From Chitinophagaceae bacterium (GTDB taxonomy: Bacteria > Bacteroidota > Bacteroidia > Chitinophagales > Chitinophagaceae), in assembly GCA_947378615.1 (NCBI GenBank), contig CANCKV010000088.1:1-9385 (forward strand): 9,385 nt of DNA. Direction: 5' to 3'. How positions within the stretch are numbered: position 1 is the first letter of the stretch; every line of letters starts with the position of its first letter. Made by a program: the position numbers and the translations under genes. Positions 1 to 6,977 of this stretch are shown piece after piece. The notes under the pieces were generated by a model. The model was not told the origin of the DNA. It saw nothing but the letters and a program-made list of their open reading frames with translations, and searched no databases.

Positions 1-111
1 GATAATCACAAATCATGATTTAAGAATAACCTGAATTGGATTGTTATGTTCTGAGCTGCTGAGGATATTAAATATTCTTAAATCTCATTATTGTTACAAA
101 TATTCAAATTT

Positions 112-125
112 ATGATAAGAATCAT
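112..125. promoter_or_regulatory. possible CRP/FNR-family operator
   Basis: The sequence ATGAT-AAGA-ATCAT is a perfect inverted repeat with a 4-nt spacer. It matches the core of the CRP/FNR-family site (TTGAT-N4-ATCAA) except at the outermost base of each arm. It lies about 75-90 nt before the cytochrome c start, and a respiratory gene is a plausible target for such a regulator. The same bases also join a longer imperfect repeat, ATGATAAG (112-119) with CTTGTCAT (127-134), 7 of 8 positions paired. The function is inferred from shape and position only; in AT-rich DNA a short palindrome can arise by chance. Confidence 0.3.
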
Positions 126-169
126 GCTTGTCATTGATATAAATTAGAAGAATAGCAAATAAAGTAATT

Positions 170-177
170 CACATTTG
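170..177 (+). promoter_or_regulatory. possible -7 promoter element for the cytochrome gene
   Basis: CACATTTG matches the Bacteroidota -7 consensus TAnnTTTG at every defined position except the first. It lies 23 nt before the ATG at 201. No convincing TTG-type -33 element is seen at the usual spacing, so the call is weak. Confidence 0.22.
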
Positions 178-200
178 TAGGATAATAAAAAAATTAAACA

Positions 201-650
201 ATGATCAACAAGCAGTTAAACTCAAAATTATCGAGTATTTCAAGACTATACGTAATCATCGCTTTTGTAATAATTTTCATAATGGCTAATTTCCAATCAA
301 ATGCCCAAACACCAAAGCCAAAGCCATGGATTGCTCCCGCAAGTTCAAATCAATTGAAGAATCCATTGGCAGGAAATGTGAGTGTACTGAAAGATGCCAA
401 GAAAAATTATGAGTTGTATTGTACTCCTTGCCATGGTATTGCCGGTAAAGGAGATGGGGCTGCTGCAGCTACTCTAAATCCCAAACCCGCAGATCATACT
501 TCAGTTGCTGTACAAGGCCAATCAGATGGTGCATTGTTTTGGAAATTATCTGAAGGAAGGGGCAATATGGCTGCATATAAACAAATTCTGACTGATGAAA
601 AACAACGTTGGGCACTTGTAAATTACATTCGAACACTTAAAAAGAAATAA
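201..650 (+). CDS. exported class I cytochrome c
   Basis: This 149-residue protein is a small periplasmic (or membrane-anchored) electron carrier. Residues 1-35 form a signal sequence: a basic start, a hydrophobic stretch at about 17-30, and a likely cleavage after SNA before Gln36. An uncleaved N-terminal anchor is also possible. The covalent haem site is C74-T-P-C77-H78, followed by GIAGKGDG, typical of class I cytochromes. Met123 in the GRGNM segment is the likely sixth haem ligand, and the C-terminal WALVNYIRTL helix is the usual closing helix of the fold. Size fits a single-haem domain. The start is the first ATG, preceded by an A-rich leader without a Shine-Dalgarno sequence, normal for Bacteroidota. 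No oxidase or complex III gene is adjacent, so its redox partner cannot be named. It appears monocistronic, with a 637-bp gap downstream. Confidence 0.9.
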   Translation: MINKQLNSKLSSISRLYVIIAFVIIFIMANFQSNAQTPKPKPWIAPASSNQLKNPLAGNVSVLKDAKKNYELYCTPCHGIAGKGDGAAAATLNPKPADHTSVAVQGQSDGALFWKLSEGRGNMAAYKQILTDEKQRWALVNYIRTLKKK

Positions 651-897
651 TAGCATCTATATAAAGAAGGCGGTTTATGTTTCTGGATAAATAACTTCTA
701 AATAAAAGAGGCTAAACACTTAGGCTCAAAGCCATATAGGAAAGAGATAGATTTTTTTATTTTATACGAAAAGAAGGTCATATAGAAACGCTACTGCTTA
801 GCATTAGGAATTCATTTTTTGAAAAAAAGTTATACAGTAGAAACAAAAGAAATTGAATATATTTCTGAAATAGGCCTTCTAAATATTTTATATAAAT

Positions 898-939
898 CCT
901 TTTGTTCCTGGTTTTTCCATTGTTTCCTTGTGGTATAAC
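898..939. repeat. possible degenerate copy of the CCTTGTG-type intergenic repeat
   Basis: This T-rich stretch ends in CCTTGTGGTATAAC, matching 13 of 14 positions of the end of the element before hscA (CCTTGTGGTAGAAC). It also begins alike, with CCTTTTGTTC against CCTTGTGTTC. The middle is diverged and a 2-nt gap is needed to align the two. It is probably a second, decayed member of one dispersed family, judged by eye alignment only. Confidence 0.38.
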
Positions 940-1233
940 TTCTTTAGTAGTAAGAGATAAATGTTATTCATGCTTTTCTCTCATTTATTAAATATAAAGT
1001 AGCTTTATCAGTTCCTAGGCTCTATAGTAACGAGTAGATTTGTTTAGGAAAGAAGTTGCTTTTTTTGAAAACTATGAAAGCGATTATTCATATTAACCTA
1101 TTATAACAATATTTATTATTGAGAATTAAGCATAAAAAGTGTTTGGTGGCTGAAATGTTGCTAAACTTGCATTGTTTTTAATCAAACATTTTCTTGATGC
1201 GTATAATTTTAAATTAATAACCTCTCTACCGGC

Positions 1234-1248
1234 GTTGTTTCAAACAAC
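1234..1248. promoter_or_regulatory. perfect short inverted repeat before the C25 peptidase gene
   Basis: GTTGTTT-C-AAACAAC has seven-base arms around a single central base and lies 39 nt before the ATG at 1288. As RNA it could form a 5-bp stem with a 5-nt loop in the leader; as DNA it could be a dimeric operator. No T-run follows, so it is not a terminator. Its role is unknown. Confidence 0.3.
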
Positions 1249-1287
1249 AAAACTTTTAGCAATTATTATCTCTTTTACATTTTAACA

Positions 1288-4200
1288 ATGCGCAAATTAC
1301 TTTCAGTTCTAATTCTATTTTTTGCTTTAAAGGCTTTTTCTCAATCACAACCATTCAATAACGAATGGATTGATTACAGCAAAACTTATTACAAGTTTAA
1401 AGTAGGCAACAGCGGCCTTATTAGAATTACTCAGGCTTCATTAACAACAATTGGTTTACAAAGTACCCCTGTTGAACAATTTCAATTGTGGCGTAATGGA
1501 AAACAAGTTCCCTTATATACAACAATTACCACGGGTGTAATGGGAGGCACAGATTATTTAGAATTTTGGGGACAACAAAATGATGGTAAGCCTGATAAGT
1601 ATTTATATAAAGACAGTGCTTATCAATTGAGCGATAGATTGAGTTTACAGACAGATACGGCAGCTTTTTTTCTTACGGTAAATTCCTCGCCTAGTTCTGC
1701 AAATCCTAACCTTAGATTTGGAAACGCAGCAAATACAATTCCTGCAAATCCTCCTTCACCTGTTCCGTATTTTAACTATACACAGTATATTGATTTTCAG
1801 CAGAATATCAATCCTGGAAATGCACAAAATGCGGGTGAATACGTTTATTCTTCTTCCTATGATAAGGGAGAGTTTTGGAGTTCACAGTCAATTCAAACAA
1901 ATTCTCCACTTGCAGTACCCTTGAATAATTTATATGCTTATGATCCTAAAGAAGGCAATGCAAGCTTAGTGGCAGGTTTTGTTGGAACGATTATAGGCAC
2001 TAGAACAATTCAGCTAAATTTTAATAATGACAATACTAATATAATCAACGATACTATGTCGGACAATGGAGATATTACACCCAAAGTCGTTTCAAATATG
2101 AATATCCCACTCAGTACTTTAACTAGTTCGCCTTCTAGTTTGAATATCAAGATTATACCATCGGATCCATCACAAAATCCTTATGATGCGGTTGTTTGTA
2201 ATTATATCAAACTTACCTATCCTCGACTATTTAATTTTGGAGGTCAGTCTAAATTCTTATTTAATTTGCCCGCATCAGTAACGAGTAATTATTTAGTGAT
2301 TAGTAATTTTAATGCAGGAAGTGTACCACCTGTTCTTTATGATTTTACTCATCAATTAAGGTATCAAGCAAACACGAGTATTTCAGGACAATTACAATTT
2401 TTATTACCTCCTAATTCTTCTTCCACAGAATATTTATTGGTAAGTGAGGATGCTTCAGTAAATAATATCAATACAGTAACAGGGTTTCAACAAAGGAATT
2501 TTATTAATTATGCCACACAAGCAAATCAAGGAGAATACTTGATTATTTCTAATAAAGTATTAGGGCTTACAAGTGGGGGAGCTGTAGATAATTATAGAGC
2601 TTATAGGAGTAATACCATAAATACGAAAGTTTGTGATATTGATGAATTAGTAGATCAGTTTGCTTATGGAATAAAAAAGCATCCTTTAAGTATTAAAAAC
2701 TTTATTCGTTATGCAAACAATACATTTAGTAAAAAACCCTCTTATGTGTTTCTGATTGGCAAGGGAGTCACTTATGATCAATATCGAATGAATCAAAGTT
2801 CCCCGTATGCAGATTTATTGAATCTTGTACCTACATGGGGATGGCCTGCTTCTGATGCAATGCTTGTTTCTCCTGGTTCTGACCCCTCTTCCACTATTGG
2901 AATTGGAAGGTTATCGGCAGTTACATCTGATGAAGTGACCACCTATTTGACTAAAGTAAAAGAATATGAGGCGCAACCGAACAATCCACAAGCCATAGAA
3001 TCAAAGGGGTGGATGAAAAATGTTATTCACGTTGCAGGGGCAGATGACGCATCCTTGAATGGAACATTAATTGCGTATTTGAATGGGTATCAGAATATTA
3101 TTACAGCCCCTTCTTTTGGCGCAAGTGTTTACAACTTTAATAAGACAACTACAGGGCCTGTTACTGCCGTTGCAAACACTCAACTCAACAATCTAATTAC
3201 TAATGGGGTGAGTCTTATTACTTATTTTGGACATGGTTCTTCCACAGTATTAGATTATGCAAACCTGAATGATCCTGCAACATTCAATAACACAGGAAAG
3301 TATCCGATGTTTTTAGTGAATGGTTGTAGTGTAGGAAACTTTTTTGATTTTGATATCTCCCGTTTCTCGAACTTGAATACGATTGCAGAAAAATACATTT
3401 TTGCCCACGAAAGGGGAGCAATTGGTTTTATTGGCAATTCTCACTTTGGGTTGACGAATTATCTGGATACTTATACAACAGGATTTTACAATTCACTTTC
3501 AAATCTTGGTTATAATGGTACCATTTCAATGAATACAAATGCAAGTGTGGCTGCCTTAAAATCGTCTGCAGGAAATTCCTTTTCTGATTATTTCACACGT
3601 ACTCATGCTGAGGAAACCATTCTTGCTGGAGATCCGGCTATAAAGATTTATGCAAGTACAAACCCTGATTTTGTTGTAGAACAATCGGGAGTTGCGATTA
3701 GTCCTTCTATCATTTCGGTTGCAGATAAGCAATTTACCATTAAAACTTACTTGTTTAATATTGGCAGATTCACCACTGATTCTTTTGTAAATGTCACGAT
3801 TCAAAGGGTATATCCTAATGGAACTACAACTGTTTTGTACAATCAAAGAAGACCCAATTTTTCTTTTGAGGATTCTATTTCATTGACAATTCCCATTCTT
3901 CCTTCAAGGGATAAGGGCACGAATCAACTGATAATTAGTATTAATACAGATAAAGTAATAGATGAACTGACTTATGGCAATAATACGGTTACGACTTCTT
4001 TTGCCATCTTTGATAATGGTATCACGCCCGTTTATCCTTATCAATTTGCTATCGTAAATAAGCAAAATATACAATTCATTGCATCTACTGCAAATCCAAT
4101 TAGTTCTTTGACTAACTATACTATGGATATTGATACGACTGCCTTGTTTAACTCTTCATTCAAAGTAACAAAGACAGTTACATCAGTAGGTGGTGCTATC

Positions 4201-6435
4201 AGTTTCAATCCCGGTATAACATTTACGGATAGTACCGTTTATTATTGGCGTGTAGCAGAAGTTCCTGCAAATGGGGGTGCTTTGGTTTACAATAAGAGTA
4301 GTTTTATTTATCTAAAGAATAGTTCTGCTGGTTTCAATCAATCTCATTTTTTCCAACATGAACAATCAGCTACTGATAGGATGTATCTAGATAGCGCTAG
4401 CAGACAATGGCATTACCTTCCTGATAGTAATAATATAGTAATCAGGCAGGCGGTATTTTCTGCTTTAGAGAATGAAGACCAATACTTTCAAACTTTAATT
4501 AATGGTCAATGGGGGCCTGCGGTGGCTTGTGTGGGGCATTCTGTCATCTTTAATGTTTATGATCCTGTCACCTTGCAGCCATTATACAACCAAACAGTTC
4601 CATCTACAATTCAGTCTGGAAATATGGGTAGTTTTATGGGTAGTGCACCTTATTGCAATCTTGCTAACAGAATATGGAATTTTGAATTTCAACTGCTCGA
4701 TACCTCGGGACGGAGACCTGCAAGAGATTTTCTTAGATGGATTCCTGACGGATATATCGTTACTGCCCGTCTAAATTATGATGACCCCATTACATTTGTG
4801 GATACTTGGAAAAGGGATTCTGTTTATTTTGGTGCAAACAATACCTTATATAGTGCCTTCAAAGCTGTTGGTTTCAATGATGTAGATTCGTTTTATAAAC
4901 CGCGCATCTTTGTACTTATTTTCAAGAAGAGTACGCCTTCTTTCCATCCGCAATGGTTATTTAGTAATGGGCTTGCCGATCCCTTGCAGTTGAGTATTAA
5001 TGTGGCTACCCCTGATTCTTTGGGTTATATCACTTCGCCACAATTTGGTCCTGCTGCCTCTTGGAATACCTTAAAGTGGAGGGGTTCTTCGTTAGAAACA
5101 AAGTTGGGTGATGCAGTAAATGTTAATGTAATTGGTGTGGACACTTTGGGCAATCAAACGCAATTAATGACGGTGGACAATACCTCGCAGGATGTGGACA
5201 TTTCCTCAATTAATGCTACTACCTACCCTTATTTGATGTTATCGATGCGTACTGCCGACAGTATCAATCATACGCCCTATCAATTGCGTTATTGGCGTTT
5301 GCTGACTAATTCTGTACCGGAGGGTGCATTAGCTGCGAACATCAAATATCTATTCACGGATACAACAAATAAATATACTAATACCGACACTTTCAATGTA
5401 GGGCAGACGGTGAATGCGGCAATTGCTTTTAAAAATATCAGTGACACCACTTTCAGAGATAGTATCTTGGTAAATATGCAAATTGTGGATGCTAATAATA
5501 ATACCACGATTCTTCCTTTTGGTAAACTGAAAAGACTTACTCCTGGAGATACTGCACTCATTTATACTTCGTTTGATGCATCGAAATATATTGGATTAAA
5601 TACATTTTCCATTAATGTGAATCCCAACAACAATCAGCCAGAGGAATACCATTTCAATAATATTTTGTACAAAAATTTCTTTGTAAAAAATGATCAGATT
5701 CCTCAACTTGACGTAACATTTGATGGTGTGCACATTTTGAATAATGATATTGTTTCGAGTAAACCTGCTATTAGGGTAAAACTCACAAATCAATCAAAAT
5801 ATTTATTATTGAATGATACTTCTTTAGTAACCGTTCAATTATTATCCCCTGACGGTTCTTTGAGAAAAATAAAGTATGATGGCGATACACTTAGATTTAC
5901 TCCTGCCACCTCTTCAAATTCAGAAAATGCAGCAATTGTTGATTATACACCGCAATTGCTACAGGACGGTTCGTACGAATTATTCATTACTGGAAAAAGT
6001 CGTACAGGTATTGCTGCGGGAACTCAAAAATACATCGTGAAGTTTCAGGTGTTAAATAAGCCATCTATAAGCAATGTATTCAATTATCCCAATCCGTTTA
6101 CTACCTCAACAGCCTTTGTTTTCACGTTAACAGGAAGTGAAGTGCCTCAGAATATAAAGATTGAGATACTTACGATAACGGGTAAAGTTTTAAAAGAAAT
6201 TACCCGCGAGCAACTAGGGAATCTGCATATTGGCAATAATGTGACCTCTTATAAATGGGATGGAACGGATATGTTTGGTGCTAAATTGGGCAATGGCGTT
6301 TATTTATATCGAGTAGTTACTAAGCTAAATGGTAATAGCGTGGAGAATTATTCGAACGTTTCCAAAAATGGTAGCAGTGCAAATACCGACCACTTTTTTA
6401 CGGGTGGTTATGGAAAGATGTATCTAATGAGATAA
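1288..6435 (+). CDS. porU2: secreted C25-family cysteine peptidase, probable T9SS sortase PorU2
   Basis: This 1715-residue envelope protein has a gingipain-type catalytic core. Residues 1-18 are a signal peptide, with likely cleavage before Gln19. The N-terminal part (about 25-400) is a beta-rich region starting with the WIDYSKTYYKF segment. The C25 domain spans about 415-790. It holds the catalytic His in YFGHGS (H649) and Cys in NGCSVG (C680), 31 residues apart, close to the gingipain RgpB spacing, and ends near AGDPAIKIY. Beta-sandwich regions follow: CARDB-like at about 792-905, Fn3-like near 915-1000 (YYWRV), and CARDB-like at about 1350-1470. A C-terminal FlgD-like domain begins at YPNPF (about 1599) and the protein ends GYGKMYLMR. 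PorU-group enzymes cut the C-terminal signal of T9SS cargo and attach it to the surface. The PorU2 assignment rests on size and overall architecture; classical PorU is shorter (about 1160 residues in Porphyromonas). It could instead be a surface peptidase that is itself cargo. Confidence 0.85.
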   Translation: MRKLLSVLILFFALKAFSQSQPFNNEWIDYSKTYYKFKVGNSGLIRITQASLTTIGLQSTPVEQFQLWRNGKQVPLYTTITTGVMGGTDYLEFWGQQNDGKPDKYLYKDSAYQLSDRLSLQTDTAAFFLTVNSSPSSANPNLRFGNAANTIPANPPSPVPYFNYTQYIDFQQNINPGNAQNAGEYVYSSSYDKGEFWSSQSIQTNSPLAVPLNNLYAYDPKEGNASLVAGFVGTIIGTRTIQLNFNNDNTNIINDTMSDNGDITPKVVSNMNIPLSTLTSSPSSLNIKIIPSDPSQNPYDAVVCNYIKLTYPRLFNFGGQSKFLFNLPASVTSNYLVISNFNAGSVPPVLYDFTHQLRYQANTSISGQLQFLLPPNSSSTEYLLVSEDASVNNINTVTGFQQRNFINYATQANQGEYLIISNKVLGLTSGGAVDNYRAYRSNTINTKVCDIDELVDQFAYGIKKHPLSIKNFIRYANNTFSKKPSYVFLIGKGVTYDQYRMNQSSPYADLLNLVPTWGWPASDAMLVSPGSDPSSTIGIGRLSAVTSDEVTTYLTKVKEYEAQPNNPQAIESKGWMKNVIHVAGADDASLNGTLIAYLNGYQNIITAPSFGASVYNFNKTTTGPVTAVANTQLNNLITNGVSLITYFGHGSSTVLDYANLNDPATFNNTGKYPMFLVNGCSVGNFFDFDISRFSNLNTIAEKYIFAHERGAIGFIGNSHFGLTNYLDTYTTGFYNSLSNLGYNGTISMNTNASVAALKSSAGNSFSDYFTRTHAEETILAGDPAIKIYASTNPDFVVEQSGVAISPSIISVADKQFTIKTYLFNIGRFTTDSFVNVTIQRVYPNGTTTVLYNQRRPNFSFEDSISLTIPILPSRDKGTNQLIISINTDKVIDELTYGNNTVTTSFAIFDNGITPVYPYQFAIVNKQNIQFIASTANPISSLTNYTMDIDTTALFNSSFKVTKTVTSVGGAISFNPGITFTDSTVYYWRVAEVPANGGALVYNKSSFIYLKNSSAGFNQSHFFQHEQSATDRMYLDSASRQWHYLPDSNNIVIRQAVFSALENEDQYFQTLINGQWGPAVACVGHSVIFNVYDPVTLQPLYNQTVPSTIQSGNMGSFMGSAPYCNLANRIWNFEFQLLDTSGRRPARDFLRWIPDGYIVTARLNYDDPITFVDTWKRDSVYFGANNTLYSAFKAVGFNDVDSFYKPRIFVLIFKKSTPSFHPQWLFSNGLADPLQLSINVATPDSLGYITSPQFGPAASWNTLKWRGSSLETKLGDAVNVNVIGVDTLGNQTQLMTVDNTSQDVDISSINATTYPYLMLSMRTADSINHTPYQLRYWRLLTNSVPEGALAANIKYLFTDTTNKYTNTDTFNVGQTVNAAIAFKNISDTTFRDSILVNMQIVDANNNTTILPFGKLKRLTPGDTALIYTSFDASKYIGLNTFSINVNPNNNQPEEYHFNNILYKNFFVKNDQIPQLDVTFDGVHILNNDIVSSKPAIRVKLTNQSKYLLLNDTSLVTVQLLSPDGSLRKIKYDGDTLRFTPATSSNSENAAIVDYTPQLLQDGSYELFITGKSRTGIAAGTQKYIVKFQVLNKPSISNVFNYPNPFTTSTAFVFTLTGSEVPQNIKIEILTITGKVLKEITREQLGNLHIGNNVTSYKWDGTDMFGAKLGNGVYLYRVVTKLNGNSVENYSNVSKNGSSANTDHFFTGGYGKMYLMR

Positions 6436-6440
6436 GATAC
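6420..6440. other. alternative hairpins over the stop codon
   Basis: TATCT (6421-6425) can pair with AGATA (6430-6434) around a 4-nt loop. Alternatively GTATCT (6420-6425) can pair with AGATAC (6435-6440). The stop codon lies within the structure and the next start is 16 nt beyond it. There is no T-run, so it does not look like a terminator; it may have no function. Confidence 0.2.
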
Positions 6441-6442
6441 AA

Positions 6443-6450
6443 TAACTTCG
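6443..6450 (+). promoter_or_regulatory. possible -7 element just before the RDD gene
   Basis: TAACTTCG matches TAnnTTTG except for one C, and is followed by CCGCC and the ATG at 6456. Short leaders of this kind are common in Bacteroidota. No -33 TTG is evident, so read-through from the upstream peptidase gene remains the simpler explanation. Confidence 0.22.
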
Positions 6451-6455
6451 CCGCC

Positions 6456-6833
6456 ATGCAAGCAGTAGGAATCGGGACAAGAGTCCTCAATTTTTTGATA
6501 GATACTATTATTATTTCCATCATCAGTGGACTGTGTTATCATGGATGGAACGTGTATGTACTCTTCTATGGTTATCGTGGATTCAACTTTGGGTGGTACT
6601 TTTTCGGCACAATTTTCATTTACTACACATTTTTTGAATTCATCTTTGCCCGTACACCCGGCAAGTGGGTTTCTTGTAGTAGGGTAGTGGATCGACAAGG
6701 TAATAGACCTTCCTTCGCAAGTATCCTTATTCGTAGTCTCACAAGAATAATTATTATCGATATGTTTTTCATCCCATTTCTCGATAAGACCTTGCATGAT
6801 TATTTCAGTAAGACGGAAGTGGTGGAAGCTTAA
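6456..6833 (+). CDS. RDD-family integral membrane protein
   Basis: This 125-residue protein fits the RDD family, small inner-membrane proteins named for conserved Arg-Asp-Asp residues. Three membrane segments are visible at about 10-27, 44-64 and 90-107. The family marks are present: Arg9 and Asp16 in helix 1 (RVLNFLID), a TPGKW turn after helix 2 (68-71), Arg97 and Asp102 in helix 3, and the closing TLHDYFSKT segment (112-120). Its length is at the short end for the family. The biochemical role of most RDD proteins is unsettled; some have been linked to ion transport, but nothing here allows a substrate to be named. It starts 20 bp after the large peptidase gene and is probably co-transcribed with it. 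The long reading frame on the opposite strand here is a shadow. Confidence 0.85.
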   Translation: MQAVGIGTRVLNFLIDTIIISIISGLCYHGWNVYVLFYGYRGFNFGWYFFGTIFIYYTFFEFIFARTPGKWVSCSRVVDRQGNRPSFASILIRSLTRIIIIDMFFIPFLDKTLHDYFSKTEVVEA

Positions 6834-6837
6834 AAGA

Positions 6838-6865
6838 GTGATGAACTATGAGTGATGAGTGATGG
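6838..6865. repeat. tandem heptamer tract (GTGATGA type)
   Basis: Four consecutive 7-nt units can be read: GTGATGA, ACTATGA, GTGATGA, GTGATGG. The tract begins 4 nt after the RDD stop codon. It shares its 7-nt period and its TGA-rich character with the tracts inside and after hscA. It looks like a short tandem repeat element, not a regulatory site. Confidence 0.6.
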
Positions 6866-6881
6866 ATGTTACGCATCCTTT
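6864..6881 (+). terminator. weak hairpin after the RDD gene
   Basis: GGATG (6864-6868) pairs with CATCC (6874-6878) around TTACG, followed by TTT only. With a 5-bp stem and short T-run it is at best a leaky terminator. The left arm overlaps the end of the heptamer tract, so it may simply be part of that element. Confidence 0.25.
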
Positions 6882-6917
6882 ATAGGGGTAATGAAATTAA
6901 TAAAACAAAATTATAAC

Positions 6918-6961
6918 CCTTGTGTTCTTTGTATTTACCCTAGTGAACCTTGTGGTAGAAC
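6918..6961. repeat. CCTTGTG-type 21-bp tandem element before hscA
   Basis: Two adjacent 21-nt units (6918-6938 and 6939-6959) agree at 12 of 21 positions, each containing two TTGTG-like words 9 nt apart. From memory, sequences of this CTTTGTG type are common between genes in Bacteroidota genomes. A second, diverged copy is suspected at 898-939. The element ends 17 nt before the hscA ATG. It contains a TTG (6920-6922) and, 22 nt on, a loose TAnnTTTG-like word (6945-6952), so it may also act as the hscA promoter; that is inference. Confidence 0.5.
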
Positions 6962-6977
6962 AATAAAATAAAATAGT

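Larger units (their letters stand above)
651..1287. other. long AT-rich gap with no recognisable gene
   Basis: No credible coding region is seen on either strand, and no tRNA or known RNA gene is recognised. A short stem GGCT-CAA-AGCC (723-733) followed loosely by a T-run at about 752-758 is too weak to call a terminator for the cytochrome gene. Positions 898-939 resemble the repeat before hscA and are listed separately. ATAAATG (957-963) and CATTTAT (982-988) form a weak inverted repeat with an 18-nt loop. TAATTTTA at 1204-1211 resembles the Bacteroidota -7 consensus with one mismatch but has no clear upstream partner. The gap presumably holds the promoter of the large peptidase gene and may hold an unrecognised RNA or remnant. 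Confidence 0.5.

Noticed and set aside
11..20. AATCATGATT perfect palindrome
   Set aside because: At ten bases with no spacer in AT-rich DNA it is likely by chance, and it lies about 180 nt from the nearest start.
823..838. T-run and A-run around TTGAA as a hairpin terminator
   Set aside because: The complementary runs almost touch, leaving no room for a loop, and there is no GC stem; it is AT-rich background.
1181..1198. ATCAA-N8-TTGAT inverted repeat as a CRP/FNR site
   Set aside because: The half-sites are in the opposite order and spacing to the family consensus.
3255..3846. Minus-strand open frames of 60 and 96 codons
   Set aside because: Both lie inside the C25 peptidase gene, over or just after its catalytic domain, and are shadows of it.
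4502..4774. 90-codon plus-strand frame inside the large peptidase gene
   Set aside because: It is an out-of-frame shadow; the main frame is continuous through this region with good protein character.
6408..6797. 129-codon open frame on the minus strand opposite the RDD gene
   Set aside because: It overlaps the RDD gene almost entirely, its product has no recognisable fold, and the plus-strand frame has clear family motifs.
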